7,850 nucleotides of DNA from Oscillospiraceae bacterium (GTDB lineage: Bacteria; Bacillota; Clostridia; Oscillospirales; Acutalibacteraceae). The position numbers and the translations under genes were made by a program. Below, piece by piece: positions 1-4,388 of this stretch; within the stretch, counting starts at the first letter, position 1; the number at the start of each line of letters is the position of its first letter. The stretch covers positions 15,291-23,140 of the forward strand of contig JAHZCM010000013.1 in NCBI GenBank assembly GCA_019422905.1, given 5' to 3'. Below the pieces are notes generated by a model that saw nothing but the letters and a program-made list of their open reading frames with translations, was not told where the DNA came from and ran no database searches.

Positions 1-209
1 TCGATGGTCGGGTCAGCCAGAAGCTCTTTGTAGTCGGTGTAGACCTTTGCATCCGGTGTGCCGTATTCCTTTGCAGCCTTCTCAGCTCTTTCGAGGATCA
101 GGTCGCAGAAAGCGCACATATCGACGCCTTCCTGTCCCTTCATGCCCGGGAAGTGCTTGCCGTTCGCGATACCGCCGCAGCCGATAAAGCCAACTCTTAC
201 ATTTGCCAT
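1..209 (-). CDS. Gfo/Idh/MocA-family NAD(P)-dependent oxidoreductase, N-terminal fragment
   Basis: The first 69 codons of a gene that continues beyond the left edge. The protein opens with a short strand and the dinucleotide-binding turn GFIGCGGIANGKHF (residues 7-20; glycines 10, 12 and 13), then a helix and a second strand (VDMCAFCD). This is the standard Rossmann start of Gfo/Idh/MocA oxidoreductases, which oxidise or reduce sugars, inositols and related polyols with NAD(P). The substrate cannot be told, because the catalytic Lys motif and the C-terminal substrate domain lie outside the window. The ATG at 207-209 is preceded by a strong AGGAGGAG ribosome binding site 6 bases upstream, so the start is secure. 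A promoter match at 280-308 would give a leader of about 64 bases. The gene points away from proS and is unrelated to the aromatic cluster. Confidence 0.85.
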   Translation of the reverse strand, partial: MANVRVGFIGCGGIANGKHFPGMKGQEGVDMCAFCDLILERAEKAAKEYGTPDAKVYTDYKELLADPTI

Positions 210-279
210 TGGAATTCTCCTCCTAATCGGTTACGGATTCCAGAAAAAGGAACCCGCGATGGTTTTATATTACGAACTT

Positions 280-308
280 ATTTTAGCCTATTCGCGCCGA
301 AATGTAAA
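280..308 (-). promoter_or_regulatory. Sigma-A-type promoter for the Gfo/Idh/MocA gene
   Basis: On the minus strand, TTTACA (303-308) is followed after exactly 17 bases by TAAAAT (280-285). This predicts a start near 273 and a leader of about 64 bases before the ATG at 209. It is the best promoter match upstream of that gene. No transcript data are available. Confidence 0.6.
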
Positions 309-333
309 TACCCTTTTCGTAAAAAAGCATGAC

Positions 334-395
334 TGCACAAGTTTTTCCGCAAGGATTTATTGAAAACGCAGAGAATGAAAAAGACGGCTTGTGCA
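334..395. repeat. 8-bp inverted repeat in the 210-515 intergenic region
   Basis: TGCACAAG (334-341) and CTTGTGCA (388-395) are perfect inverted repeats separated by 46 bases. They lie upstream of the oxidoreductase promoter, at about -60 to -120 relative to its predicted start. They could be two half-sites for a looping or tandem regulator, or chance. Apart from this, the promoter at 280-308 and the proS terminator at 447-500, nothing recognisable was found in 210-515, and no convincing small gene. Confidence 0.3.
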
Positions 396-446
396 CTTGC
401 TGTTTTATGGGGAGAGAGACCGAGAACGGACGCAGCCGATTGCATG

Positions 447-500
447 AAAAAAACGCATTTACAGCGCTCAGCCTGCAATGCGAAGCGCTGTAAATGCGTT
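447..500 (-). terminator. Intrinsic terminator of proS
   Basis: A perfect 17-bp stem, AGCGCTGTAAATGCGTT at 484-500 pairing with 452-468 across a 15-base loop. On the minus strand it runs directly into seven T residues (447-453, partly in the stem). It begins 16 bases past the proS stop codon, the right place for its terminator. On the plus strand the right arm is followed by AAAGCAAAT rather than T, so it should act on the minus strand only. Confidence 0.85.
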
Positions 501-515
501 AAAGCAAATCCAATA

Positions 516-1955
516 TCAGTACTGCTTGCCCCAGAATACCATGTGCTTTGCGGGCCTGCCGCAGCAGACGCAGGTATCGGCGAGATGCTCCTGGTTGAAC
601 GGGATGCAGCGGGACTTCACGCCGCCGGTCAGATCCTTGAGCTTGTCCTCACAGGCGCTGTCGCCGCACCACATCGCTTTGATGAAGCCGGGCTTATTCG
701 CCGCGGTATCCACAAATTCATCGAGCGTCGTTGCAACGTACGTTTTTTCCTCGAGGTTCCTGAGCGCACGCTCGTACAGGCCGTTGTGGACGGCCTCAAG
801 CGCTTTCGTGATCTCTTCCTCAAGGTTATCGAGCGAGACGAAGAGCTTTTCGCGCGTATCGCGGCGGACGAGGACGCACTGGTTCTTTTCGATGTCCTTC
901 GGGCCGATTTCGAGGCGCAGCGGCACGCCCAGCATCTCATACTGGCTGAATTTCCAGCCGGGAGAATTGTCGGAATCGTCGAGCTTGACGCGGAACTTTG
1001 TCTTGAGCGCGTCAAACAGCGCGCCGGCCTTTTCGAGCACGCCGGGCTTGTGCTGGGCGATCGGGAGAATCACAAGCTGAACCGGGGCGACCTTCGGCGG
1101 CAGGACAAGGCCGTTGTCGTCGCCGTGCACCATGATGATCGCGCCGATCATGCGCGTGGAAACGCCCCACGAGGTTTGGTGCGGATATTGGAGCGTATTG
1201 TCGCGGCCGGTGAAGGTGATGTCAAATTTCTTTGCCCAGCCGTCGCCGAAGTAATGGCTTGTGCCGCCCTGCAGCGCGACGCCGTTGTGCATCATCGGCT
1301 CGATCGTGTAGGTCGCGACCGCGCCGGCGAACTTTTCCTTCTCGGTTTTCTGGCCGGTCACGGCGGGAATGGCGAGCACATTCTTATAGAATTCCTCATA
1401 GGTGCGCAGCATGCCGAGCGTTTCGTTCATCGCTTCCTCGGCGGTTTCGTGCATCGTGTGGCCCTCCTGCCACAGGAACTCGGAGGAGCGCAGGAACGGG
1501 CGGGTCGTTTTCTCCCACCGCACGACGGAGCACCACTGGTTGTAGAGCTTCGGCAGATCACGGTAAGACTTGATGATCTTCTGGTAATGCTCGCAGAAGA
1601 GCGTCTCGCTTGTGGGGCGTATGCACAGGCGCTCCGCGAGCTTCTCGCTGCCGCCCTCCGTGACCCACGCCACCTCCGGCGCAAAGCCCTTCACATGGTC
1701 CTTTTCCTTCTGCAAAAGGGACTCCGGAATAAAAAGCGGCATATATACGTTCTGATGGCCGGTCGCCTTGAAGCGGCCGTCCAGCTCGCGCTGAATATTT
1801 TCCCAGATCGCGTAGCCGTACGGCTGGATGATCATGCAGCCCTTTACGCTGGAATAATCCATCAACTCGGCCTTTTTGACAATGTCGGTATACCATTTGG
1901 AGAAATCGACCTCCATGGAGGTGATGTCGTCCACCATCTTTTTCTGATTTGCCAA
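516..1955 (-). CDS. proS: Prolyl-tRNA synthetase, short archaeal/eukaryotic-type (class IIa)
   Basis: Charges tRNA-Pro with proline in the cytoplasm. The 479 residues show class II motif 1 (about 39-77), the TSE loop (115-117) that senses proline/ATP, motif 2 (RWEK at 146-149, arginine 156, WQEGHT at 162-167) and motif 3 near the GVSTRMIGAIIMVHGDD stretch. An anticodon-binding domain follows, then a C-terminal zinc-type domain with Cys430/435 and Cys462/465, and the family's terminal Tyr. The roughly 180-residue editing insertion of the E. coli-type enzyme is absent, so this is the archaeal-like form found in many Clostridia. The start is TTG at 1953-1955: AAAGGA lies 9 bases upstream, and the resulting N-terminus lines up with relatives, whereas the internal ATG seven codons in has only a weak site. 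It has its own promoter and terminator. Confidence 0.97.
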   Translation of the reverse strand: MANQKKMVDDITSMEVDFSKWYTDIVKKAELMDYSSVKGCMIIQPYGYAIWENIQRELDGRFKATGHQNVYMPLFIPESLLQKEKDHVKGFAPEVAWVTEGGSEKLAERLCIRPTSETLFCEHYQKIIKSYRDLPKLYNQWCSVVRWEKTTRPFLRSSEFLWQEGHTMHETAEEAMNETLGMLRTYEEFYKNVLAIPAVTGQKTEKEKFAGAVATYTIEPMMHNGVALQGGTSHYFGDGWAKKFDITFTGRDNTLQYPHQTSWGVSTRMIGAIIMVHGDDNGLVLPPKVAPVQLVILPIAQHKPGVLEKAGALFDALKTKFRVKLDDSDNSPGWKFSQYEMLGVPLRLEIGPKDIEKNQCVLVRRDTREKLFVSLDNLEEEITKALEAVHNGLYERALRNLEEKTYVATTLDEFVDTAANKPGFIKAMWCGDSACEDKLKDLTGGVKSRCIPFNQEHLADTCVCCGRPAKHMVFWGKQY

Positions 1956-2021
1956 GGAAATCAGTCCTTTCGAGGTTTATACGCGCAGCGCTGCTCTGCC
2001 GCTGCGGTTGTGGTATCTTTT

Positions 2022-2050
2022 ATTATAGCCAATCCCGCCGGGAAAAGCAA
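2022..2050 (-). promoter_or_regulatory. Sigma-A-type promoter for proS
   Basis: On the minus strand, TTGCTT (2045-2050) is spaced 17 bases from a perfect TATAAT (2022-2027). The predicted start near 2015 gives a leader of about 60 bases before the TTG start, too short for a T-box riboswitch. None of the conserved T-box sequence was seen. proS expression therefore looks constitutive at this level. Confidence 0.75.
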
Positions 2051-2080
2051 GGGGTTTCGACCCGGCAAAAAAGGCTTTTG

Positions 2081-2118
2081 AAAAGAGCAAGGGGCGGGCA
2101 GCAAAAGCTGTCCGCCCC
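2081..2118 (-). terminator. Likely intrinsic terminator of acpP
   Basis: On the minus strand GGGGCGGACAGC (2107-2118) pairs with GCTGCCCGCCCC (2091-2102) over a TTTT loop, with one A-C mismatch. The tract that follows is T-rich but interrupted (TTGCTCTTTT, 2081-2090). It sits 15 bases beyond the acpP stop and before the proS promoter, so it would separate the two genes. Read on the plus strand the mismatch becomes G-U, but no T tract follows. Confidence 0.65.
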
Positions 2119-2133
2119 GGAATGCGCTGAGCA

Positions 2134-2361
2134 TTACTGATGGTCTTCGATAAACTGAACGATGGCGCCGACGGTCTTGAGGTTTTCCACTTCGCTGTCC
2201 GGAACTTCAACCTTGAATTCGTCCTCAATGCACATGATCAGGTCGATAACTGCAAGGGAATCCGCATCCAGATCGTCGACGAGATTGGAATCCTCGTTGA
2301 TGATGGACGGATCGACGCTGAGCTGATCCGCAAGAATCTCGATAACTTTCTCCAGAACCAT
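2134..2361 (-). CDS. acpP: Acyl carrier protein
   Basis: A small acidic carrier of 75 residues that holds growing acyl chains on a 4'-phosphopantetheine arm during fatty acid synthesis. The attachment motif DADSLAVIDL is present, with the modified serine at residue 35. Helix 2 and the later acidic segments (IEDEFKVEVPDSE, then the VGAIVQFIEDH helix) match the AcpP family over its full length of about 75-80 residues. An AGGAGG ribosome binding site lies 8 bases before the ATG at 2359-2361. The gene stands alone with its own promoter and terminator instead of sitting in a fab cluster or beside plsX/rnc, the more usual settings. It could be a second, specialised carrier, but nothing in the sequence separates it from housekeeping AcpP. 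The matching phosphopantetheinyl transferase is not in the window. Confidence 0.95.
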   Translation of the reverse strand: MVLEKVIEILADQLSVDPSIINEDSNLVDDLDADSLAVIDLIMCIEDEFKVEVPDSEVENLKTVGAIVQFIEDHQ

Positions 2362-2414
2362 TTCGCTTTCCTCCTATATCCTAATATCGTTCAAGTACCG
2401 CATCACCTGTCCTA

Positions 2415-2443
2415 TGGACAAAACGCCGCAGGCGTGATACAAT
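2415..2443 (+). promoter_or_regulatory. Extended -10 promoter for aroE-aroK
   Basis: TGGACA (2415-2420), a 17-base spacer, then TACAAT (2438-2443), with a TG at 2435-2436 that makes an extended -10. The predicted start is near 2450, giving a leader of about 88 bases to the chosen aroE ATG. The promoter lies inside the predicted 5' leader of acpP, facing the acpP promoter. Confidence 0.65.
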
Positions 2444-2446
2444 CGG

Positions 2447-2465
2447 AATGTACTTTACCTACATT
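2447..2465. repeat. Inverted repeat AATGTA-N7-TACATT between facing promoters
   Basis: AATGTA (2447-2452) and TACATT (2460-2465) form a perfect 6-bp inverted repeat with a 7-base centre. The two -10 boxes extend the symmetry: ATACAAT at 2437-2443 mirrors ATTGTAT at 2463-2469. The element covers both predicted start sites, so a bound dimer could block acpP and aroE together. The outer symmetry may simply reflect two similar -10 boxes. No known operator consensus is recognised. Confidence 0.35.
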
Positions 2466-2491
2466 GTATTGATGCGCGGATTATTTGTCAA
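2463..2491 (-). promoter_or_regulatory. Sigma-A-type promoter for acpP
   Basis: On the minus strand a perfect TTGACA (2486-2491), a 17-base spacer and TACAAT (2463-2468). The predicted start near 2456 gives a leader of about 95 bases to the acpP ATG. It is one of the two strongest promoter matches in the window, as expected for an abundant protein. Confidence 0.8.
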
Positions 2492-2537
2492 TATGCATTT
2501 GCAAATTTTTTCCGTGCCGGAAAGGATGGCATTCCCG

Positions 2538-3407
2538 ATGAACCTGAGCTCCTTTGCCGTCATTGGGCACCCGATCGGACACACGATGTCCCCGTTTATT
2601 CACGCGCACCTGTTCGCGCTTTCCGGTCTTTCCCCGGAATACAGCGTTCTGGACGTGCCCGATATCCCCGGCGCGTTGGACACGCTCCGCCGGCTGGACG
2701 GCTTTAATATCACGATTCCGCATAAAAGCGCGATCCTGCCGTTTCTCGACGAAGTCGATGAAAAGGCGCGGTTGTTCGGGTCGGTAAACACAGTGAAGAA
2801 TGAAAGCGGGCGGTTCACCGGCTATACGACAGACGGCGTCGGCTGCTATAAGGCGCTCAGGCGCTTCGGGCTGGATTTTTCGGGCCGTCTTTTGATCCTC
2901 GGCCGCGGCGGGGCGGCGCGCGCCGTCGCCTTTGAAGCGGCTCTGTCGGAAAAAGCGCCGCAGATCGACTTTGCCTGCCGGGCGGAATCCATGGAAGGCG
3001 CAAGGGCGCTTGTGGGCGAGCTTGGCGCGCTCTGTGGAAAGCAGGGGAAGCGCGGCAGCTTTTCCGTGCTCAGCTATGAGGCGCTTGAAAGCAGGACGGA
3101 TCGCTATGACCTCGTGCTCAACGCGACGAGCGTCGGGATGTATCCGAACGCGGGCAGAAGCGTCGTCGGTGAAAGCGTGCTCGCCCGCTGCGGCGCGGCT
3201 TTCGATGCGGTATACAATCCCGGAGAGACGGAATTTCTGCGCCTCGCGCGGAAAAACGGGCTTACGGCGGTCGGCGGCATGGGCATGCTCGTGTGTCAGG
3301 CCGTTGCGGCGCATGAGATCTGGTACGGCGCGTCCTTTGCGGACGCGGACATTGAACGGCTGATTCTGGATGCGGAAGCGGAAACCGAGCGGCTTTTTCG
3401 CGCCTGA
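2538..3407 (+). CDS. aroE: Shikimate dehydrogenase (NADP-type AroE)
   Basis: Reduces 3-dehydroshikimate to shikimate, step four of the chorismate pathway. With the ATG at 2538 it has 289 residues, normal for the family. The substrate site is visible: GHPIGHTMSP (10-19) for the usual SxS loop, NITIPHK with the catalytic lysine 63, GSVNTV (81-86), and GYTTDG with the catalytic aspartate 99. The nucleotide turn reads GRGGAARAV where GAGGAARAV is typical. Later come NATSVGM, VYNPGETEFL and GGMGMLVCQA, all AroE signatures. An in-frame ATG at 2448 is rejected as the start because it lies at or before the predicted transcription start and adds an unrelated 30-residue leader. The ATG at 2526 is too close to its GGAAAGG. 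For 2538 the AAAGGA sits 11 bases away, somewhat long but usable. First gene of the aromatic cluster, 22 bases before aroK. Confidence 0.95.
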   Translation: MNLSSFAVIGHPIGHTMSPFIHAHLFALSGLSPEYSVLDVPDIPGALDTLRRLDGFNITIPHKSAILPFLDEVDEKARLFGSVNTVKNESGRFTGYTTDGVGCYKALRRFGLDFSGRLLILGRGGAARAVAFEAALSEKAPQIDFACRAESMEGARALVGELGALCGKQGKRGSFSVLSYEALESRTDRYDLVLNATSVGMYPNAGRSVVGESVLARCGAAFDAVYNPGETEFLRLARKNGLTAVGGMGMLVCQAVAAHEIWYGASFADADIERLILDAEAETERLFRA

Positions 3408-3429
3408 AAGAAAGGGACGGAACAGGGAA

Positions 3430-4065
3430 ATGATTGCGGAACACGGGCAGGGAAATATCGTGCTGAGCGGCTTTATGGGCAGCGGCAAGACGACGGTCGG
3501 GCGGCAGCTCGCCGCCGCGCTGCACATGAAATTTGTCGATATGGACCGGCATATAGAAGAGAAAACAGGTATGAAGGTCACCGAGATCTTTGCGCGGTAC
3601 GGCGAAGCGCATTTCCGCGAGCTGGAGACGGAAACCGTGCGCATCCTTTCGGAAAGCGCGGATTATGTGGTCGCCACGGGCGGCGGCACGCTGATGCGCC
3701 CGGAGAACGTGGAGGGGTTTCACAAAGGCGGCGGGACGATCTATTATCTGGATGTGCCGCTGGCGGCTTTGCAGGAGCGGCTCAAACGCGACAAGCGCCG
3801 CCCGCTGCTTCAGACGCCGGATCGCCGGGCGGTCATTGAGCGGCTTTTCAACGAGCGCAAGCCGAAATATCTTGCCTCTGCGGACGTCGTGGTGGACGCC
3901 GGCGCGCCGATCAATATTGTGGTGCGGCGCATTTGCGCGCTGCGCGGTGTGGAGCCGGAAAAGAACGGGGCATTGCCGAGAGCCGCAGGGAGGAAGGCGA
4001 AGCGTTGGTGCGGCCGCCGCGGGGGCAGACGCGGCCCTTTGCCGGGGGATCAAGAAAACACTTGA
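3430..4065 (+). CDS. aroK: Shikimate kinase with a basic C-terminal tail
   Basis: Phosphorylates the 3-hydroxyl of shikimate with ATP. The core matches AroK: Walker A GFMGSGKT (14-21), shikimate/Mg residues DMD (37-39), arginine 63 in FREL, GGG (84-86), the lid segment RRPLL (123-127) and the RKPKY segment (143-147). The start at 3430 places Walker A where the family has it. An in-frame ATG at 3370, inside aroE, would add 20 unlikely residues. The ribosome binding site is weak (AGGG only 3 bases away, or AAAGGG further off), so translation may depend on aroE. The protein has 211 residues against about 170 for the family. The excess, from about 173, is rich in Gly, Arg and Lys and looks disordered. 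It may be a real tail or a run of GC-rich DNA that lacks a stop. The TGA stop overlaps the -35 box of the next promoter. Confidence 0.94.
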   Translation: MIAEHGQGNIVLSGFMGSGKTTVGRQLAAALHMKFVDMDRHIEEKTGMKVTEIFARYGEAHFRELETETVRILSESADYVVATGGGTLMRPENVEGFHKGGGTIYYLDVPLAALQERLKRDKRRPLLQTPDRRAVIERLFNERKPKYLASADVVVDAGAPINIVVRRICALRGVEPEKNGALPRAAGRKAKRWCGRRGGRRGPLPGDQENT

Positions 4066-4090
4066 CAAAACGCGCGGCAGGCGGTAAAAT
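4062..4090 (+). promoter_or_regulatory. Sigma-A-type promoter of the aroF operon
   Basis: A perfect TTGACA (4062-4067), a 17-base spacer and TAAAAT (4085-4090), with a predicted start near 4097. The aroK stop codon TGA (4063-4065) lies inside the -35 box. Transcripts from here carry a leader of about 290 bases before aroF. Read-through from aroE-aroK would pass through the same leader, as no terminator is seen after aroK. Confidence 0.85.
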
Positions 4091-4137
4091 TTGAGCAGTT
4101 CGTTTTACGGGCTTTGTCAGAAAAGGATGGCAATACC

Positions 4138-4269
4138 ATGCGTTCCGCTTTATTCACAAGACGATTTACAAAGCTTTACGGCACACGATTTTATTGCGTG
4201 TGCTTTTCGTCGTATGTGAATATCCCGGGTGACGCTTCTCCGGCCATGCGCGCAGTTTCCGCGCGATAA
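4138..4269 (+). CDS. Putative aromatic-rich leader peptide of the aroF attenuator
   Basis: A 43-codon frame from ATG 4138-4140 to TAA 4267-4269, which starts about 41 bases after the predicted transcript start. AAAAGGATGG (4121-4130) lies 7 bases before the ATG as a usable ribosome binding site. Residues 6, 10, 18 and 23 are Phe and 14, 19 and 26 are Tyr, so seven of the first 26 are aromatic. The last 17 have none, and there is no Trp. These are the amino acids that inhibit DAHP synthases of the Thermotoga type and, for Tyr, the product of tyrA in the same operon. Reasons for caution: the region is more AT-rich than its neighbours, which raises TTT/TAT by chance, and arginine codons such as AGA-CGA (codons 8-9) are unlike the CGC/CGG of nearby genes. 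An alternative frame from ATG 4127 (30 codons, ending 4219) has its ribosome binding site too close. Confidence 0.45.
   Translation: MRSALFTRRFTKLYGTRFYCVCFSSYVNIPGDASPAMRAVSAR
4181..4203 (+). promoter_or_regulatory. Possible pause hairpin in the aroF leader
   Basis: GCACACG (4181-4187) pairs perfectly with CGTGTGC (4197-4203) around a 9-base loop. The loop holds the tandem codons Phe18-Tyr19 of the leader frame, and TTTT follows the stem. The position fits the first (pause) hairpin of amino-acid attenuators, which holds RNA polymerase until the ribosome catches up. Confidence 0.45.
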
Positions 4270-4274
4270 CCGGA
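4239..4274 (+). promoter_or_regulatory. Second leader hairpin spanning the leader stop codon
   Basis: TCCGG (4239-4243) pairs with CCGGA (4270-4274) and, inside a small internal loop, GCGCG (4248-4252) pairs with CGCGC (4260-4264). It contains the leader TAA and overlaps both candidate antiterminator left arms, so its formation would compete with antitermination. It has no T tract and is not itself a terminator. Confidence 0.4.
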
Positions 4275-4299
4275 TTTTCTGCAAGTATAGCATAATGGC

Positions 4300-4329
4300 A
4301 AAGCGGAGCCGTCGGGCTCCGCTTTTTTT
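4300..4329 (+). terminator. Intrinsic terminator inside the aroF leader (attenuator)
   Basis: AAAGCGGAGCC (4300-4310) pairs perfectly with GGCTCCGCTTT (4315-4325) around a GTCG loop, followed by an unbroken run of seven T (4323-4329). It is a textbook intrinsic terminator. It lies about 200 bases after the aroF promoter and 59 bases before the aroF ATG, between a promoter and its first gene, so it must be conditional if the operon is expressed. Confidence 0.9.
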
Positions 4330-4388
4330 GTGGGCCGCGTGCCCGGTGCGGGGCCGGGCCTGCAATCAGAAAGGAAAGGGAAACCGCC

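Larger units (their letters stand above)
4097..4329 (+). promoter_or_regulatory. Candidate Phe/Tyr transcription attenuator upstream of aroF
   Basis: The untranslated region before aroF combines a leader reading frame rich in Phe and Tyr codons (4138-4269), a hairpin over the tandem Phe-Tyr codons (4181-4203), a second hairpin around the leader stop (4239-4274) and an intrinsic terminator (4300-4329). A possible antiterminator pairs 4231-4234 with 4310-4313 and 4238-4242 with 4304-4308, which would break the terminator stem. A second option pairs 4257-4262 with 4303-4308. In the classical model, ribosomes stalling at Phe/Tyr codons free the antiterminator, and rapid translation lets the terminator form. 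No T-box antiterminator consensus is present. The parts are seen in the sequence; the mechanism is inferred. Confidence 0.55.

Noticed and set aside
361..374. Catabolite-responsive (cre) site upstream of the oxidoreductase gene
   Set aside because: TGAAAACGC matches only the first half of the cre consensus; the second half has several mismatches.
1983..2004. Palindrome GCAGCGCTGC in the proS leader as an operator or riboswitch
   Set aside because: Short self-complementary GC strings are common in DNA of this composition, and the leader is too short for a known riboswitch class.
2050..2066. tRNA-like T-arm sequence GGGTTTCGACCC between acpP and proS
   Set aside because: It lacks the exact TTC loop spacing, and no acceptor, D or anticodon arms can be built around it.
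360..2081. A 573-codon plus-strand open frame opposite proS
   Set aside because: It is the antisense shadow of proS. GC-rich codon bias removes stops on the opposite strand, it has no ribosome binding site, and the minus-strand protein has every ProRS motif.
2481..3644. A 387-codon minus-strand frame opposite aroE and aroK
   Set aside because: It is an antisense shadow rich in Arg, His and Ala with no recognisable domain. The plus strand encodes complete AroE and AroK.
4011..4042. GC-rich hairpin near the end of aroK as a terminator
   Set aside because: GGCCGC and GCGGCC can pair, but only CTTTG follows with no T tract, and it lies inside the aroK frame just before a promoter.
4127..4219. 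Alternative 30-codon leader frame starting at ATG 4127
   Set aside because: Its ATG overlaps or abuts the AAAAGG ribosome binding site, leaving no spacing, and it has fewer aromatic codons. The frame starting at 4138 is better placed.
4097..4388. T-box riboswitch in the aroF leader
   Set aside because: No match to the conserved T-box antiterminator sequence (GGTGGNACCGCG-like) and no stem I pattern was seen, although the terminator before an amino-acid gene invites the idea.
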